A stretch of DNA of 64,000 bases from Clarkia xantiana subsp. parviflora (GCA_036873135.1 JAPTYO010000013.1:22565901-22629900); one strand, 5' to 3'. Positions 31,421 to 43,922 are shown, counted from the stretch's first letter. The notes: a model not told the origin generated them from the letters alone. Numbers and translations are program-made.

Positions 31421-32404
31421 CTAATGTTGAAAGAGTGATGAGATATCGAAACGACACAACGGACACGAATCACTTCTGGTGAGCCACTTGGAGATGCAGT
31501 GGTGGTGGAAATAGTGTCGGCAGGGTGATGCAAACAGATACTTCTTCTTCCATTGGTCCTGTTCTTGTTCGTCTTCCGAAAAAAGAGAGTCGAGGCAAAT
31601 CAAGCAATCCCCGAGATTGCGATGCTCCTCGGCACCAACAATCGCGAACATATCAATCCGCTTCTCCTCCTGTACCAAATCATCATCTTCATCTTCCATT
31701 GCTTCATATTCATATTCATCATCTTCATCTTCCATTGCTTCATATTCATTCTCAACTGGATCATATTCTTCTTCATCCTCAATTGGATCATATTCTTCTT
31801 CATCCTCGTACTCCATTATTGGATCATCTTCTTCTTCTGCATCCTCATCTTCCATTATTGGATAATCTGCATCCTCATCATCCAGTAGGGGAGATTGTTG
31901 ATGATCCTCCATTAATGGATCATATTCTTCATCCTCGATCGTAAGAGGCAGACGGTACAAATCGGCGGAGACGCATAGTGCGAGTACGTTTTGATCTTCC
32001 AAGTCGTGATCGTCGACTCTCCGAAAGACGCAGTCTAACAGCTGGTGAGTGAAGTCGGAGACCAAGTCAGAATCCAAGGGAATGTGGAGAATATGTAAGG
32101 ATTGGAGCCATTTTTGGAAAGCGGAGTAGTAGTGGTTGCGGTTCATGTTTCCGGGTAACTCAAGAGTGGGAACCCTAATAGTATCGGAGTGTTCTAAGTC
32201 TTGGGTCCACCTACAAGTGTCTCCGGATTGAGGGTCAAGAAACTGGGCGACAACAGATACATAGGGTTGGTGGATGCGCAGGTCAATCTTGAGGAGACCA
32301 TCGGCCGGGAGGAGTAGGTAGCAGGAATCGGAGCAAGGATGAGATAAGCCGGTCATCGTCCAGTAAGACCCATCCCTTAACTCTCGTCGTTGGATTCCAC
32401 CCAT
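31421..32404 (-). CDS. RING-H2 finger protein with long acidic repeat (putative E3 ubiquitin ligase)
   Basis: Single-exon ORF of 327 residues. ATG at 32,404 is chosen because the frame upstream opens only with TTG. The N-terminal half (about 1-165) has no domain I recognise. Residues about 170-260 are strongly acidic and tandemly repeated (EDEEEYDPI, YEAMEDEDDEY). The C-terminus carries a RING-H2 finger: CLIC, then CRHYFHHHCISKW, then CPLC, which supplies the C3H2C3 zinc ligands and the Trp that usually contacts the E2. Such proteins transfer ubiquitin from E2 to substrates. The layout resembles plant RING-H2 proteins with an N-terminal substrate region, but the substrate is unknown. (TA)n tracts lie just upstream. 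Confidence 0.85.
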   Translation of the reverse strand: MGGIQRRELRDGSYWTMTGLSHPCSDSCYLLLPADGLLKIDLRIHQPYVSVVAQFLDPQSGDTCRWTQDLEHSDTIRVPTLELPGNMNRNHYYSAFQKWLQSLHILHIPLDSDLVSDFTHQLLDCVFRRVDDHDLEDQNVLALCVSADLYRLPLTIEDEEYDPLMEDHQQSPLLDDEDADYPIMEDEDAEEEDDPIMEYEDEEEYDPIEDEEEYDPVENEYEAMEDEDDEYEYEAMEDEDDDLVQEEKRIDMFAIVGAEEHRNLGDCLICLDSLFSEDEQEQDQWKKKYLFASPCRHYFHHHCISKWLTRSDSCPLCRFDISSLFQH

Positions 32405-32589
32405 CTTCTTCAAGAAATTAATACGCACCAAAATATATTTAGACAGCAACGAGCTAGCTAGCTAGGCACCAAACTAATTCAACATGACGAAATAAAATAA
32501 TGGAAACTCACTCGCCTGAATCTGCTCTGCTCTGCTCTCCTCTCCTCTTGATGTCACGAGATTGTTTGGATCAGTCGCACCGAGTAGAG

Positions 32590-32775
32590 CTGATGACTAT
32601 ATATATATATAGAGAAAGTGAGTGACTAGTGTGATATAAACCGACATATATATATATATATATATATCCCTAAGATATATATATATATATGATTGAAGAT
32701 ATATATATATATATATATACTTCCTATAATAAATATCCCATTTCATTTATATATATATATATATATATATTATTC
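32590..32775. repeat. (TA)n microsatellite cluster
   Basis: Four to five (TA)n tracts of 14-24 bases separated by short unique sequence, about 200-350 bases upstream of the RING-H2 start codon. Confidence 0.9.
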
Positions 32776-33190
32776 ATATGACAAATTTCATTTTTTTATA
32801 TCCGTATAATGTGTCTATATAAGATGTACGTTATACTTATACATTCATATATGTCGCGCATTTTTTTCCTACAATATCATAAATACATATCTTTTGTTAT
32901 TTCAAATATATTAAGAAAACATTTTTATTTTAACGACTAACCATATATAACCTGATATGCGATTCCTCAAAAGAAAGTACAAAAATATATAAAAGCTATA
33001 CATATTTTTTTTAGATATTTAGAAATTCAAATTGATATTTCAGTTTCTTTTAAAAAATATTTTTATTGTTTTTTTTTTCCTTTTTAAAATTAACATTTGA
33101 ATAAAATATTAATTAATCATAAAAAATTTAGACTTTTTAAAATGAAGTAATTTTGTAACAATTTCATATTTTAAATAAAGTTTTGTTTTT
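32776..33190. other. AT-rich intergenic sequence
   Basis: Very AT-rich with several poly-T runs; no gene or known repeat seen. Confidence 0.45.
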
Positions 33191-34016
33191 TACACCATGA
33201 CCGTTAATATTTTCAGGTCTCTCTCCTGACATGGGAGAATAGTTTTTCTGGTACGAGCGATGTATCTTCCCGTCGGGGACTGTGTCTCACAATATGATTA
33301 TCGTGTTGTGATCTACTCTTTACACATAAGACTCATCATGATTGTTGAATTTTCCTGTTTTGCCGTGAGGAGAAACCCTAATTATTTAATTTGTCTCACA
33401 AGAGAGAGACAAACCTAGATCCTTGAGAAATTTAATGGGTGGCTGCATAAGGGCTTTTTGCTGCAAACAAACTTGGGACTTGTAATTCACGATCTCTGCC
33501 CGCCTAACAAACCCTACATCGACTAGCCTCGTCCGCAAGCCCACACCTTTGATTTTATGTGTGTGTTAACAGGTCTGGCTGAATGGAGAACCCGCGCGAA
33601 CGTGATCTGAACGGAATGCATGAAAGAACACACCGGGGGAAATCAGTTCTGAGTTTGGGGGATTCTTCGCATCACAAGGAGGGGTTTCGTTGTGTTGGGC
33701 GAGTTGTAAGTGATAAAACAATTCGTACAGGTGCGATTCTCAATATTATGCATGGAGTCGATATGATGAAGTGGACCTCACAAGTGATGTAGTCTTAGTT
33801 GAGTTCGAGAAGGAGGCGGATTTTGTTGATGCACTTGATTGGAGTCCTTGGGCTGGCTATTCAAGGTCATTGCTTATCCCTCAAGCGATGGTCGGTAGAT
33901 TCCAAACTTAAAGAGGTAGAGTTCAATTTCATTCAATTTTGGGCTCAGATACATGATCTAGAGTTGGGAAAGCTTAGCAAATCGAATGGTGAAATTATTG
34001 GTGCACATATTGGGCG
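33191..34016 (+). pseudogene. L1-type LINE, 5' end and first half of ORF1
   Basis: A leader-like stretch precedes an ATG at 33,583 (MENPRERDLNG). Frame changes follow, with the DUF4283-type segment recognisable as DVVLVEFEKEADFVDAL, LSLKRWSVDSKLKEVEF, FWAQIHDLELGKLSKSNGE and IIGAHIG. DUF4283 is the N-terminal domain common in plant LINE ORF1-like proteins. The frame stops where element B inserted and resumes at 45,372. The 5' boundary is approximate. Confidence 0.75.
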
Positions 34017-34778
34017 TGATGGGTTCCGATGTAATCGGTAGCCCCGTTAACAACCAATATGGACGGCGAGTAGGTCCAGTGGGCCTCGTGAAAAGCCTGG
34101 AAGGCCCAAAAAGCCCAGTACGAAGAGTTCCGATCCTAGCGGTCCTGATATATGAGCTGAATGCTCCCGACAAGAAGCCTCTGAGTAGGCCCCGATATGC
34201 CTTAGTAAAGGCCCCGATAATAAAGCCCCGCGGAGGCTGGACCTGTCCCGTGAGACAAAGGGTCCTGGGTGGTGACCTAGAATGAGACAACTCTGGAGTC
34301 CCCGACAAGAGTTGGGACTTATGATCAGAGGATAAGACCGAGAAACCCGTCTACTAGATAGAGTAGTGGAAAGACGGTTAAAGATATAGATAAACTCCCC
34401 CGAGATACGCAGGGCGTGCCCGAGATACTCGGAGAGTGGGCAAGATACGCGGAGCGTGGGGCAAGATATATGGAATCCTGAACGAGATATACGGAATCGT
34501 AGCGAGATATGCGGAATCATGGGCAAAACGGCCAATCACGGTCACAGGTAACTGAGTAAATTCCCCTCCTATATAAAGGAGGAAGTTACCTCAGAAAACA
34601 CATCTTCTAATACGAACTTAGACTATTGCTTACCACCCCATTGATCACATACTCATTTAAGCATCGGAGAGGGATTCTGGGTCACCACCCAGGTCATCCC
34701 CTTTTGCAGGATTACGCGGAGCCCAGGAGTTCGAGCTTTCCGTCAAGAACGAAACGGAGCTTCGCCCGTGATCCAACA
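34017..34778 (+). repeat. 5' LTR of element B
   Basis: It starts TGATGGGTTCC and ends ATCCAACA. TATATAAA at 34,570-34,577 sets the RNA start near 34,605. Between 34,390 and 34,530 short repeats of GAGATACGCGGAGCGTGGG type form a degenerate array of about 22-bp units. Confidence 0.95.
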
Positions 34779-34797
34779 TTTGCGCCGTCTGTGGGAA
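34779..34797 (+). other. Primer binding site of element B
   Basis: TTTGCGCCGTCTGTGGGAA directly follows the LTR, nearly identical to the site in element A except that TGGCGCC is changed to TTGCGCC. Confidence 0.7.
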
Positions 34798-34832
34798 CCT
34801 AACAAAAAGCCAAAATAGTTTCTACCAGATCA

Positions 34833-37800
34833 ATGGCTGGTGGTGGCAAGAAGAAGCAAGTTCAGGCCGGCAGTTCTCGCCCCGCTGGAACTGTGAATTC
34901 CCCATTGCCGGAACATGTTGCTGAACAAGGTGAGTACCCTGCTGTTTCTCAGACAGGGGGGCATGGTGATGATGAGGTCTCAGTCCGAGACACGACGCTG
35001 AACAGGCAAGACATCCCGCGAAGGGAGGTGGATGCTCCCCCAAACCCGGTGGGGCACAGAGAGGAAGTCCCGCGAAGGGAAGTAGGCTCTTCTTCAAACT
35101 CGGAGTTGGCTAAGGCAGTAGCAGATGCTATGCCTATGTTCTTGGCGGCCATGGAGGCTCTGTTAGACAAGAGAGAGGCTGCCAGGAGGGCAGAGGAGTT
35201 GCCTCCGCGAGAAGAGCTGCCTCCACCCCCTCCGAGGGTGGTTCCAGAAGAACCGGAGGTCCAGGAGATTCAGCCCAGGAATAAGGGTAAGGAGCCCGCG
35301 TACTCGGAGAAGTTCGTGGTTGATGGTCCCGGACCAGTACAACACAGGACCATTCCCTTGAATGGTCTCATCACCCCCGATCAGGTGGTGAAAATTGTCA
35401 GCATCTGCATGGGTGACCAAAAGCAAATGACATCGGAGCTAAGGGATCGATCCAGTCATCCTTTCGTTCCACGGCTGCTGGATACTGTCGCCTCGCCAGG
35501 GCTAGGCATTCCGACCATCAAGGAGTACGATGGTGAAGGAGACCCAGTCCGCCATGTTCAGAGGCATGTCCAGGCCTGTATGGGTAGGACCTCGAATGAT
35601 GACCTCGTGTGTTCGTTGTTCCCGATCACTCTGGGAGAAAGGGCCATGACTTGGTTTTTCAGCCTACCGCCGGGAAGCATTACGTGCTGGGCTGATATGC
35701 ACGATCGCTTCATCAAGCAATATCAAGGTCCGAGGCGTTTCCTGAAGAGTGTAAGGTCCCTGACCCAGGTGGTGCAGAGATCCGACGAATCGTTGGCATA
35801 TTACTACCAACGGTTCACTGCGAGTGCTGCGGAGATCGATGAAGAGATATCGGAGGGTGAAACCATCCGCACTTTCCTTCGGAACCTTACTGCTCCGTAC
35901 GGTTCCGACCTGATGCACAGTGTAGCCGCGAAGGCTGTGTGGAGTATGGAGGCCCTGCAAGCTTGGGTGAAACAGCAAATCGACGTCCAGGAGTCGAAGA
36001 TTGCCGCTGGAGAGCTTGATCCTCCGAAGTCGGGAAGAGGAAAGCCATCGTCCAAGCTGTCGGATGATCGCAAAGGGAGCGACAAGTCGGAGGGGAGTAG
36101 GAACCGTGGTCGCCCCGAGAGAAGGGAGGACAGGCGTCCTCCGAAGAAGGATAACCGTGAGGGTCGTAGCGTTCCCATCAACAGCTCGATGACCTCCGTG
36201 CTAGCTGTGATGGATCGACAGGGACTCACCCGATACCCCCCGAGGAAGGAAGGAGAGTTCTTGGGAGGCCGCTCGGATCGTTATTGTCGGTACCATCGAG
36301 CCAATGGTCACGACACGGATAACTGTCGGGAGCTAAAGAAGGAGATAGAAAAGCTGATCCAGAAGGGGAAGCTTAAAGAGTTCGTCGGAAGGGGAAGGTG
36401 CCGATCCCGCTCCAAAAGTCGGTCACGGTCCCGTTCTAAGTCTCGTGATCGATCCCCGAAGATGAAGAAGGTTGAGTCGGAGCCCTCTGGTTCCGGTGCC
36501 CGTAAGGAGAGACGAGGGACTATTAACGTCATTCACGGAGGAATGGCAGCGGGAGGTGACACCACCGCTTCTCGGGAGAATTATGCTTCTCGCATCTCCG
36601 CTGCTGTGGTGCTAGGCAAGAGGTCCCGGTCGTGGACTCTAAAGGAGGAAATGGTGATTTCTTTCTCGGCGGAGGATTTGTTAGGCGTGGAGAGCCCCCA
36701 CGATGACGCCTTGGTTGTAACCCTGGACGTGGACGGATTCGAGATGAAGCGGATCCTGATAGACGGAGGGAGCTCCTCCGACATTCTTTTCATGGATGCC
36801 CTGGAGGCCATGGGAAAGACGAAGAAGGACCTGACACAGGTGAACTTCCCGATGGTGGGCTTCTCCGGATCGACTTCCTATCCGTTGGGGATGATTACCT
36901 TACCGGTGGAGTTTGGTAGTGGCTGGAAGATAGAACGGCGGAACGTGGACTTTGTCGTGGTAGAATCCGCGGGAACATACAACGCTATTATCGGGAGGAC
37001 CACCATCAACCCTCTCATGGCAGTTGCTTCAACCGTCCACCAGAAGATGAAGTTCCCGACTGACCATGGTGTCGGAGAGGTTAAGGGCGACCAGGTGGCG
37101 TCACGAAAGTGCTATGTTAACGCCACTCGACGGAGAAGAAGGGAAGCCATGGCTGTCCTGCAAACCGATGCCAATCCTCGAGAGGAGTTTGGGCGTCCCG
37201 CCCCCATGGAGGATCTGAAGGAGGTTGAGATTGATGGACCTCGAAGGAAGGTGAAGATCGGGTCTGCTTTGTCGGAGGAAAGAGCCCGAGAGTTGATCGA
37301 GCTCCTGAAGGAGTTCAAGGAGCTGTTTGCCTGGTCCCCGAGTGATATGCCAGGAATCAGCCCCGACGTGATCGTACACGAGCTGAAAATTGATCCCGCG
37401 ATCAAGCCTATCGCACAGAGGAGGCGTCCGATGGGCGCGGATAAGAGGATCGCGATCCAGTAGGAGGTGGGCAGACTGCTCGACGCTGGATTCATCAAGG
37501 AACTCCGATTCCAGACATGGGTCGCTAACCCAGTCCTGGTGCGAAAGAGTAATGGGAAGTGGCAGATGTGTGTCGATTTCCGCGACTTGAACAAGGCCTG
37601 CCCGAAGGATTGCTACCCGCTCCCGAGGATTGACCAGTTGGTGGATGCCACATCGGGACATGAGCTGCTGAGCTTCATGGATGCCTACTCCGGATACAAC
37701 CAGATCAAGATGGCTAAGGAGGATGCCCCCCATACAGCCTTCTATGCTGATAGTGACGTCTATCACTACGACGTGATGCCCTTCGGATTGATCAATGCCG

Positions 37801-40466
37801 GAGCAACTTACCAGCGGATGGTGAACAAGTTGTTCGGGGACATGCTGGGAAAGACGATGGAGGCGTATGTGGATGACATGCTCGTGAAGTCCCGACAGGC
37901 AGGAGACCATGTCCAAAACTTAGCGGCGGCGTTTGAGCGGATGAGGTTTCATCAGGTTCGGTTGAACCCAGACAAGTGTGCTTTCGGGGTGAACTCGGGG
38001 AAGTTCCTAGGGTTCATGGTGAGCCAGAGAGGAATCGAGGTGAATCCTGAGAAGCTGCGAGCAATCGAGGAGATGCAGTCCCCGAAGACTCATCGGGAGG
38101 TTCAAGTGTTGAATGGCCGGTTGGCCGCGATGAATCGATTCCTATCCAAGGCGAGTGACAGAGCCATGCCATTTTTCGATGTGCTAAGGGCCCACAAGAA
38201 GTTTGAATGGTCCGACAAGTGCGAGGCGAGCCGCTTGGCGAAACCGGTTCCAGGCGAGCCGCTTTATCTCTATTTAGCTGTTTCTGATGTTGCTGTTAGT
38301 TCTGTTTTGATTAAGATTGTCAAGGGCAACCAAGTGCCTGTCTATTATGTAAGCAAGGCATTTGCCAAATCAGAAATGAATTATCCCGCTATTGAGAAGT
38401 ATCTCTTTGCGTTGATTGTTGCCGCTCGAAAGCTACGGCCTTACTTCCATGCCCACGAGGTTACGGTGTTAACTAATCAGCCCTTGAAGCACTTTTTGAA
38501 CCGACCGGAGGCGTCGGGGAGATTGGTGAAATAGGCCATCGAGCTTACGGAGTTCCGTATCCATTTTGCTCCGAGAACCGCTATTAAGGGCCGGGCATTG
38601 GCGGATTTTATAGCTGAGTCTACGGCACCCGATCTGAAAGTAACGGGTCCCGCAGAGGGGGCAACCATGGAGGTCCCGATAGCAGAACAGGGCCCGATAG
38701 CAGAACAGCCAGAACAGCCAAATGAGGAGAACACTTGGGAAATGTACACTGATGGTTCATCAAGTGTAGAAGGATCGGGGGCAGGATTCGTACTGATACC
38801 GCCCGGTGGAGGCGAGCCCTTGCGATATGCCTTGGCCTTGACGTTTAGGGCCACCAACAATGAAGCGGAGTATGAGGCTCTCATCACGGGCCTTAAAATT
38901 GCCAAGGGTACGGGAGTCGATCATTTGAAAGTGAAGTGTGATGCCAGCTTGATCGTGAATCAAGTCCAGGGGAACTATGAAGCCAAGAGCCCGACAATGA
39001 GGAAGTACTTGCACGAGGTGCAGACTTTGAAGGGAAGCTTCAAAAGCTTCGACATCGAGGCAATCCCGAGGGAAGAAAATGCAGAGGCAGACGCCTTAAG
39101 CAAGTTTGCCTTGGGAGTGGTCCCCGAAGAGAATCGGAAGGTGCAATTTCTGGAGAGAGTGATTATCTCAACCATCGATCCGTCGGAGGTTTGCGCCATT
39201 GAAGCAGGATCGGAGGAAGAAGAGAAACCCACCTGGATGACCCCGATGGTCGCATACCTGACTACGGGGGCACTCCCCGATGATGAAGTGGCAGCTGTCC
39301 GGTTGCGTCGAATCGCGAACGATTACGTGATGGTGGACAACCAGTTATACAAGAGGGGGCATGTAAAGCCTTTTCTGAAATGTGTGGCGGAGCCTGATAC
39401 GAATCGGATCCTGAGAGAGCTGCACGAGGGAGTCGCGGCCTGTCATGAAGGGGCCCGATCCATCGTGAGGAAGGCATTGAACCTAGGCTACTATTGGCCT
39501 TCGATGAACAAGGAGGCGACAACAATGGTCTGATCCTGCGATGCATGCCAAAAGTACGCTCCGAATATCGTGGCTCCCGCCGCGAACTTGATGTCCATCA
39601 GGAGTGCCTAGCCCTTCGCGCAATGGGGCATTGACTTGGTGGGACCTCTTCCCCAAGCGAAAGGTCAGTGCAAATATTTACTCGTGGCCATCGATTACTT
39701 CTCGAAGTGGATAGAGGCTAAGGTGTTGGCCAAGACGACAGGGCAGCAGATCCTCAAGTTCCTTCAAACTCAGATCATATCCCGGTATGGGGTTCCTCGA
39801 GTGTTGATCAGCGATAATGGCCCTCCGTTCAATGGGGCCCAGTTGAAGGAGTATCTGGAGGAGTTGAACATTGAGCATCGGACAGCTTCCGTCCGCCATG
39901 CTCAGACTAATGGCCAAGTCGAATCAGCCAACAAAATCGTGATGGATGGCCTGAAGAAGAGAGTGTACGCCTTGCAGGGCCATTGGCTGGATGAGCTCGA
40001 AAACGTGCTGTGGGCTGTTAGAACAACACCCAAGCAATCGACGGGGGAGACTCCGTTTGGCCTTGTCTATGGCACGGAGGCAGTTGCCCCCGTGGAAATA
40101 GCGGTGGCGTCCCACCGCAGGAGGTATTATGAGCCCCTAACGAACGAAGAAATGAGACGTCTAGACTTAGACTTGCTCGAGGAGAAAAGGTGGAAGGCTG
40201 ATGAAGTTCAGGCTCGGATGCATCTGGCAACAGCCCGATATTATAATCGGCATGTCAAGTCCCGACAATTCTTCGTTGGAGAACTTGTCTGGCGGAGGAA
40301 CGAGTTCGTTCATCAAGATCGGATCAACAAGCTATCGCCGAAATGGGAGGGACCTTACAAGATCGTAGGGAAGCCAGCTCCCAATGCATACAAGCTAGAG
40401 GACCTTGATGGCAAGACGTTGAAGCATTCCTTCAGTGGCGAACACTTGAAGAAGTATCATGTTTGA
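34833..40466 (+). pseudogene. gag-pol polyprotein of element B, one frame with four nonsense codons
   Basis: A single frame of 1877 codons from ATG 34,833 to the stop at 40,464-40,466, interrupted at 37,461 (TAG), 38,532 (TAG), 39,531 (TGA) and 39,609 (TAG). Gag: capsid about residues 205-395; knuckle Cys485-x2-His-x4-His-x4-Cys498; then an Arg-Ser repeat at 523-546. Protease: DGGSSSD at 644-650. RT from about 855: VDFRDLNKACPKDCYPLPRI and the catalytic YVDD at about 37,867. First RNase H from about 38,230 is degenerate and lacks about 15 residues after CEAS. Second, archaeal-type RNase H from about 38,740: YTDGSS, NNEAEYEA, KCDASL and EADALSK supply the four acidic residues. Integrase: zinc-binding His/His (39,420-39,450) and CDAC after the third stop; catalytic Asp in VAIDYFSKW, Asp in ISDNGPPF, Glu in NGQVESANK. 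The four stops make this copy non-functional without readthrough. Confidence 0.93.
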
Positions 40467-41110
40467 TATTAAGTCGCCGCGAATGGCGCAAGTTATCTAT
40501 CAATCCGATGACGCGACAAAAGCCTTCCGAGGTACGATAAAAGCCTTCCGAGGTATGATAAAAAGCCTTCCGAGGTACGATAAAAAGCCTTACGAGGTAC
40601 GAGTAAGTCGCCTTTATGGCGCGACAAAAAGCCTTTCGAGGTACGGACAAAAGCCTTACGGGGTATGAGTAAGTCGTCTTTATGATGCAACCAAAACCCT
40701 AGGTACGAAAAAGCCCTAACGGGTCCGCGTAAGTCGTCTATATGATGCGGCCAAAAGCCTTAAAGGGTACGAAAAAGCCCTAACGGGTCCGTGTAAGTCG
40801 TCTATATGATGCGGCAAAAAGCCTTAAAGGGTACGATAAAGTCGTCTGATTTGGCGCGGTAAAAGCCTTAAGGGGTGCGAAGTAAATCATCTTAATTGAT
40901 GTACGAAATTGTCTTGAAAGGTAGGGACGAGAAACCTTAAGTGGTGAAGTCCCGAGCAAAACGTCACGAAAGACATTAAGTAATATGGACGAGAAACCTT
41001 AAGTGGTGAAGTCCCGAGTAGATGAGAAACCTTAAATGGTGAAGTCCCGAATAGACAAGAAACCTTAAGTGGTGAAGTCTCGAGTAAAGCATCGGAAGGA
41101 TGTATGAAGT
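40467..41110. repeat. Tandem repeats after the integrase of element B
   Basis: Two degenerate arrays. At 40,490-40,880 units of about 20-60 bp carry AAAAGCCTTMCGAGGTACGA and AGTCGTCTATATGATGCGG. At 40,920-41,090 units of about 30-45 bp carry GAGAAACCTTAAGTGGTGAA and GTCCCGAGTA. They occupy the same place as the large minisatellite of element A. Confidence 0.85.
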
Positions 41111-41244
41111 CGCTTTAAATAGTGCAAACGATTATCGGGACCAAAACAGATGAAAGAAAACTGCTTATATAAAGGCTCGAAGGCCTGAAGGTTCCGATAC
41201 AAAATATAAAGGAGAAAAATTACAAGGACTAAAAGAATAAAGCG

Positions 41245-43922
41245 TTAAGCTTGGTCCTTGTTGGAATTCGGGTCCTCAGCAGCGTTGGAGGGAGCGAGGT
41301 TCGGAGGGGCCTGGGCAGAAGGCTCCGCAGTCCGCGAAGTCGGGTCCACGGCATCAGTCTCTTCACTCTCCGCTGGGAGGTTGAAGTACTTCTCCGCGAA
41401 AGGAGCGAGAGTCTCGGACTTCTTGAAGTCGATGGAATCCTCGTAGGCTGTGTAGAGCTCTTCGACGGCATTGAACAGGACGTTCTCCACCTCGGACTTG
41501 CAGAACCCTACAGCGTCCACCTTGAAATCTTCAGAATTCCGATACTCTTCGCGGCCTTGCAGACGACCCTCATCGCGACCCTGCAGGCGACCTTCCTCGT
41601 GGCCCTGGGCCTTGGCCTCAGCCAGCTTGGCCTCGAGCCCCGCCTTGGCCTCCGCGAGAGCTTCCGTGAGAACACCCTTCTCGTGGATGAGCTGCCTCTT
41701 CTCCGACTCGTTCCGCTGCTGATCCGCCTAGACCATCTTCCGCTCCCGACGCATGACAGCCTCGTGATCCCGAACCTGCTTGAGCAGGCCCGAAGCCATC
41801 TCGTCAAGAAGAGCTTTCTCCTTGGCCATCTTATTCCTGGCCGCCACAGCCTCGTCGAGGTCCACCTGGAGCTTGGCCAATGCGTCGGGGTCCGACTTAG
41901 CTTGAGCTTCCTCCAAAGCACCCTTGAGAGCCAGGATGAAGCCGAAGCAGCGCTGCTGGTCCGCAGTTTCCTAAGATGGAAGGGAAAAAGGATTAGAATC
42001 CGATGGTCGAAGGCAAAGAACAATGAAGAAAATAAAGCAAAGGTAAAGTTTTACCTCCATCCGACGGATGGCCATAGCACGGAGCTCCTCCTCGATGTCC
42101 TCCCGCGCCAAAGATATTGGCCGCTTCAAGGCGGGAGGAATTGACCCTGCCAGCAGATGCAGGGCCAAGTCAGGATGAAGGTCCCCCCGCTGAAGTGGGA
42201 CCCCTTGGAGAGATTCGATCGGGTTCCAGGGAACCGCCTCCTGGTCGGGGGTGAAAATCTTGTAAAGATTTTCATCCACCGGGAGAGGAGGGATAACCCT
42301 GGAATCATCAGCTGGAGGAGCCATCTCGGTCGGAGGCTCGGGAGTAGGAGTGCGGAGCTCGGGAGGAGGACTCCGGGACACGTCCTCCACGACGGGCCTC
42401 AGGGTGCTCCGGCCTGGCTTGCGGCGGAGCAGGCCACCTTCATTGGGCTCCTCGGAGGAAGGAGAAGCCTCCAAATCAGTCACCTGACGGAACTGAGCTT
42501 CCGTCGGGGTTTCCTCCGTCATCGGCGCCTGTGGAGTCGTGGCCCGGCTGGAGTAGCAGCTCGCCTCCGATGGACCTGCGGTGGCGTGACGAATAAAGTC
42601 AGGAAGAGTACCACGAGGACACCAGATGATTTGACGATCGAGGTGTTGGTTCTTTCCGAAGATGTTGTAATATCCCGCCTTGAGAACGCGGGGGGTTTCT
42701 CCTCGAAGGATGTATTTGATTTCTCGAACCCGCGATTCCCGATCAGCGGGGATAAACTCCTCGGGAACCAGCTTTTTATATCTTTTAATAGCACGACGGA
42801 CACGCTTACCTTCCTCGGCGGTAGTAATTTCCTCCCTCCTGGCTCGCTTGGCCACGACCTGCTCCTCGGTCGGAGGGGCAGCAGAAGGAGTGGCGGAAGA
42901 GGAGGCTCCCTTCTTCAGCGATTTCCGCTTCCTCTTGGAACCACCTGGGACGGCATCAGTCTCGCCCTGCTTCAACATGAGATGAGTCAGCAGAGAAGCC
43001 TTCTTGGCTGCAAAATAAAAAGACAAAGTGGTTAGAAGAATTACCCAGATGACTAAATCCTTGGAAACAGAGTCGAGGAGCCGGACTCCGATATGAATCA
43101 AGTCCTTCTCCATGAGCTTATTGGCGTCGAGGGGTATGAAGGAGTCCCCCCAACGATAAAGCTGAACCAGCTGGAACGTGTTGAGGTCATCCTCGCTGTA
43201 GACCTCGAGCTTGGGGGCAGGGTCCGCCACGACCTCCCATCGGGGCCATGGGACAGAGCTGTTTTGGACGAAGAAGTAATACTTCTTCCATCCGCTATTA
43301 TTAGACCCCGAGTCGCGAATCAGCACCCGATCCTTGTGGAACTTCCAGGTCTCGCTATCCCAGCCGAAACGTGAAAGTTGCTCCTTTGTCCACTTGGGGA
43401 GTCGGGGGGAGAAGGAGCAAACACCAGCCTTATTGCACTTCATTCCGTAGAATGTGCGGAAGAGCAGTAGACTGTACATCCACTGCTGGCGGAGGCACAG
43501 AAGCTGGAAGGCTTTCCAAATGCGGATGGCGTGTGGAGAGAAGGTACAAGGGTGTGTCTTGTAGAAGTTGCACATCTCCACCAGGCTCCCGCAGAAGGGG
43601 AATCGAATCCCCGCGCTTATCTGTCCGGCGGAGACGAACACCTCTCCCTCTCGAGGACGCGTGACGATATGCTTCCTCTTGACAGCAGGCTGAGACTCAT
43701 AGGGGAAACGAGGTTCCCAATCCGAGGTAATGCACCCCTCTCGGAGAGCAACCTCATACGAGGTCTCAGAAATCTCGTTAACAGCAAGTTCAAAGGTGAA
43801 AGGGGTCCTAGCCTCAGAACTAGCCTCGTCTAAAAACGGTTACAGATAGAAAAATTCAAGAAAGGAAGAGAGGATAATATCAGCAAATCACGAGAACAGA
43901 AAAGGGAAGCCTTACCAGACAT
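41245..43922 (-). CDS. Antisense spliced gene of element B (PF04195-type), one in-frame stop
   Basis: Exons on the minus strand: 43922-43916 (ATGTCTG, donor GTAAGG), 43829-42055, and 41970-41245. They join into one frame of 836 codons including the stop. The 84-nt intron 42054-41971 begins GTAAAAC, ends CCATCTTAG and contains the stop that would otherwise end the frame. The conserved core (about residues 65-250: GQISAGIRFPFCGSLVEM, HAIRIWKAFQLLCL, WKKYYFFVQN) matches the antisense gene of element A. A basic, Ser-rich linker and a proline-rich acidic middle follow; the last exon is a long coiled coil (EALAEAKAGLEAKLAEAKAQ). One TAG at 41,728-41,730 breaks it. The segment near 43,045-43,010 looks like a further intron end (TTTTATTTTGCAG) but is open in frame. 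Function is unknown. Confidence 0.75.

Noticed and set aside
31525..31944. Plus-strand Ser- or His-rich ORFs opposite the RING-H2 gene
   Set aside because: They are the complement of the acidic repeat and have no independent support.
36001..39546. Minus-strand ORFs of 60-270 residues opposite gag-pol of B
   Set aside because: Shadow frames of the polyprotein; they lack motifs, unlike the antisense gene at 41,245-43,922.
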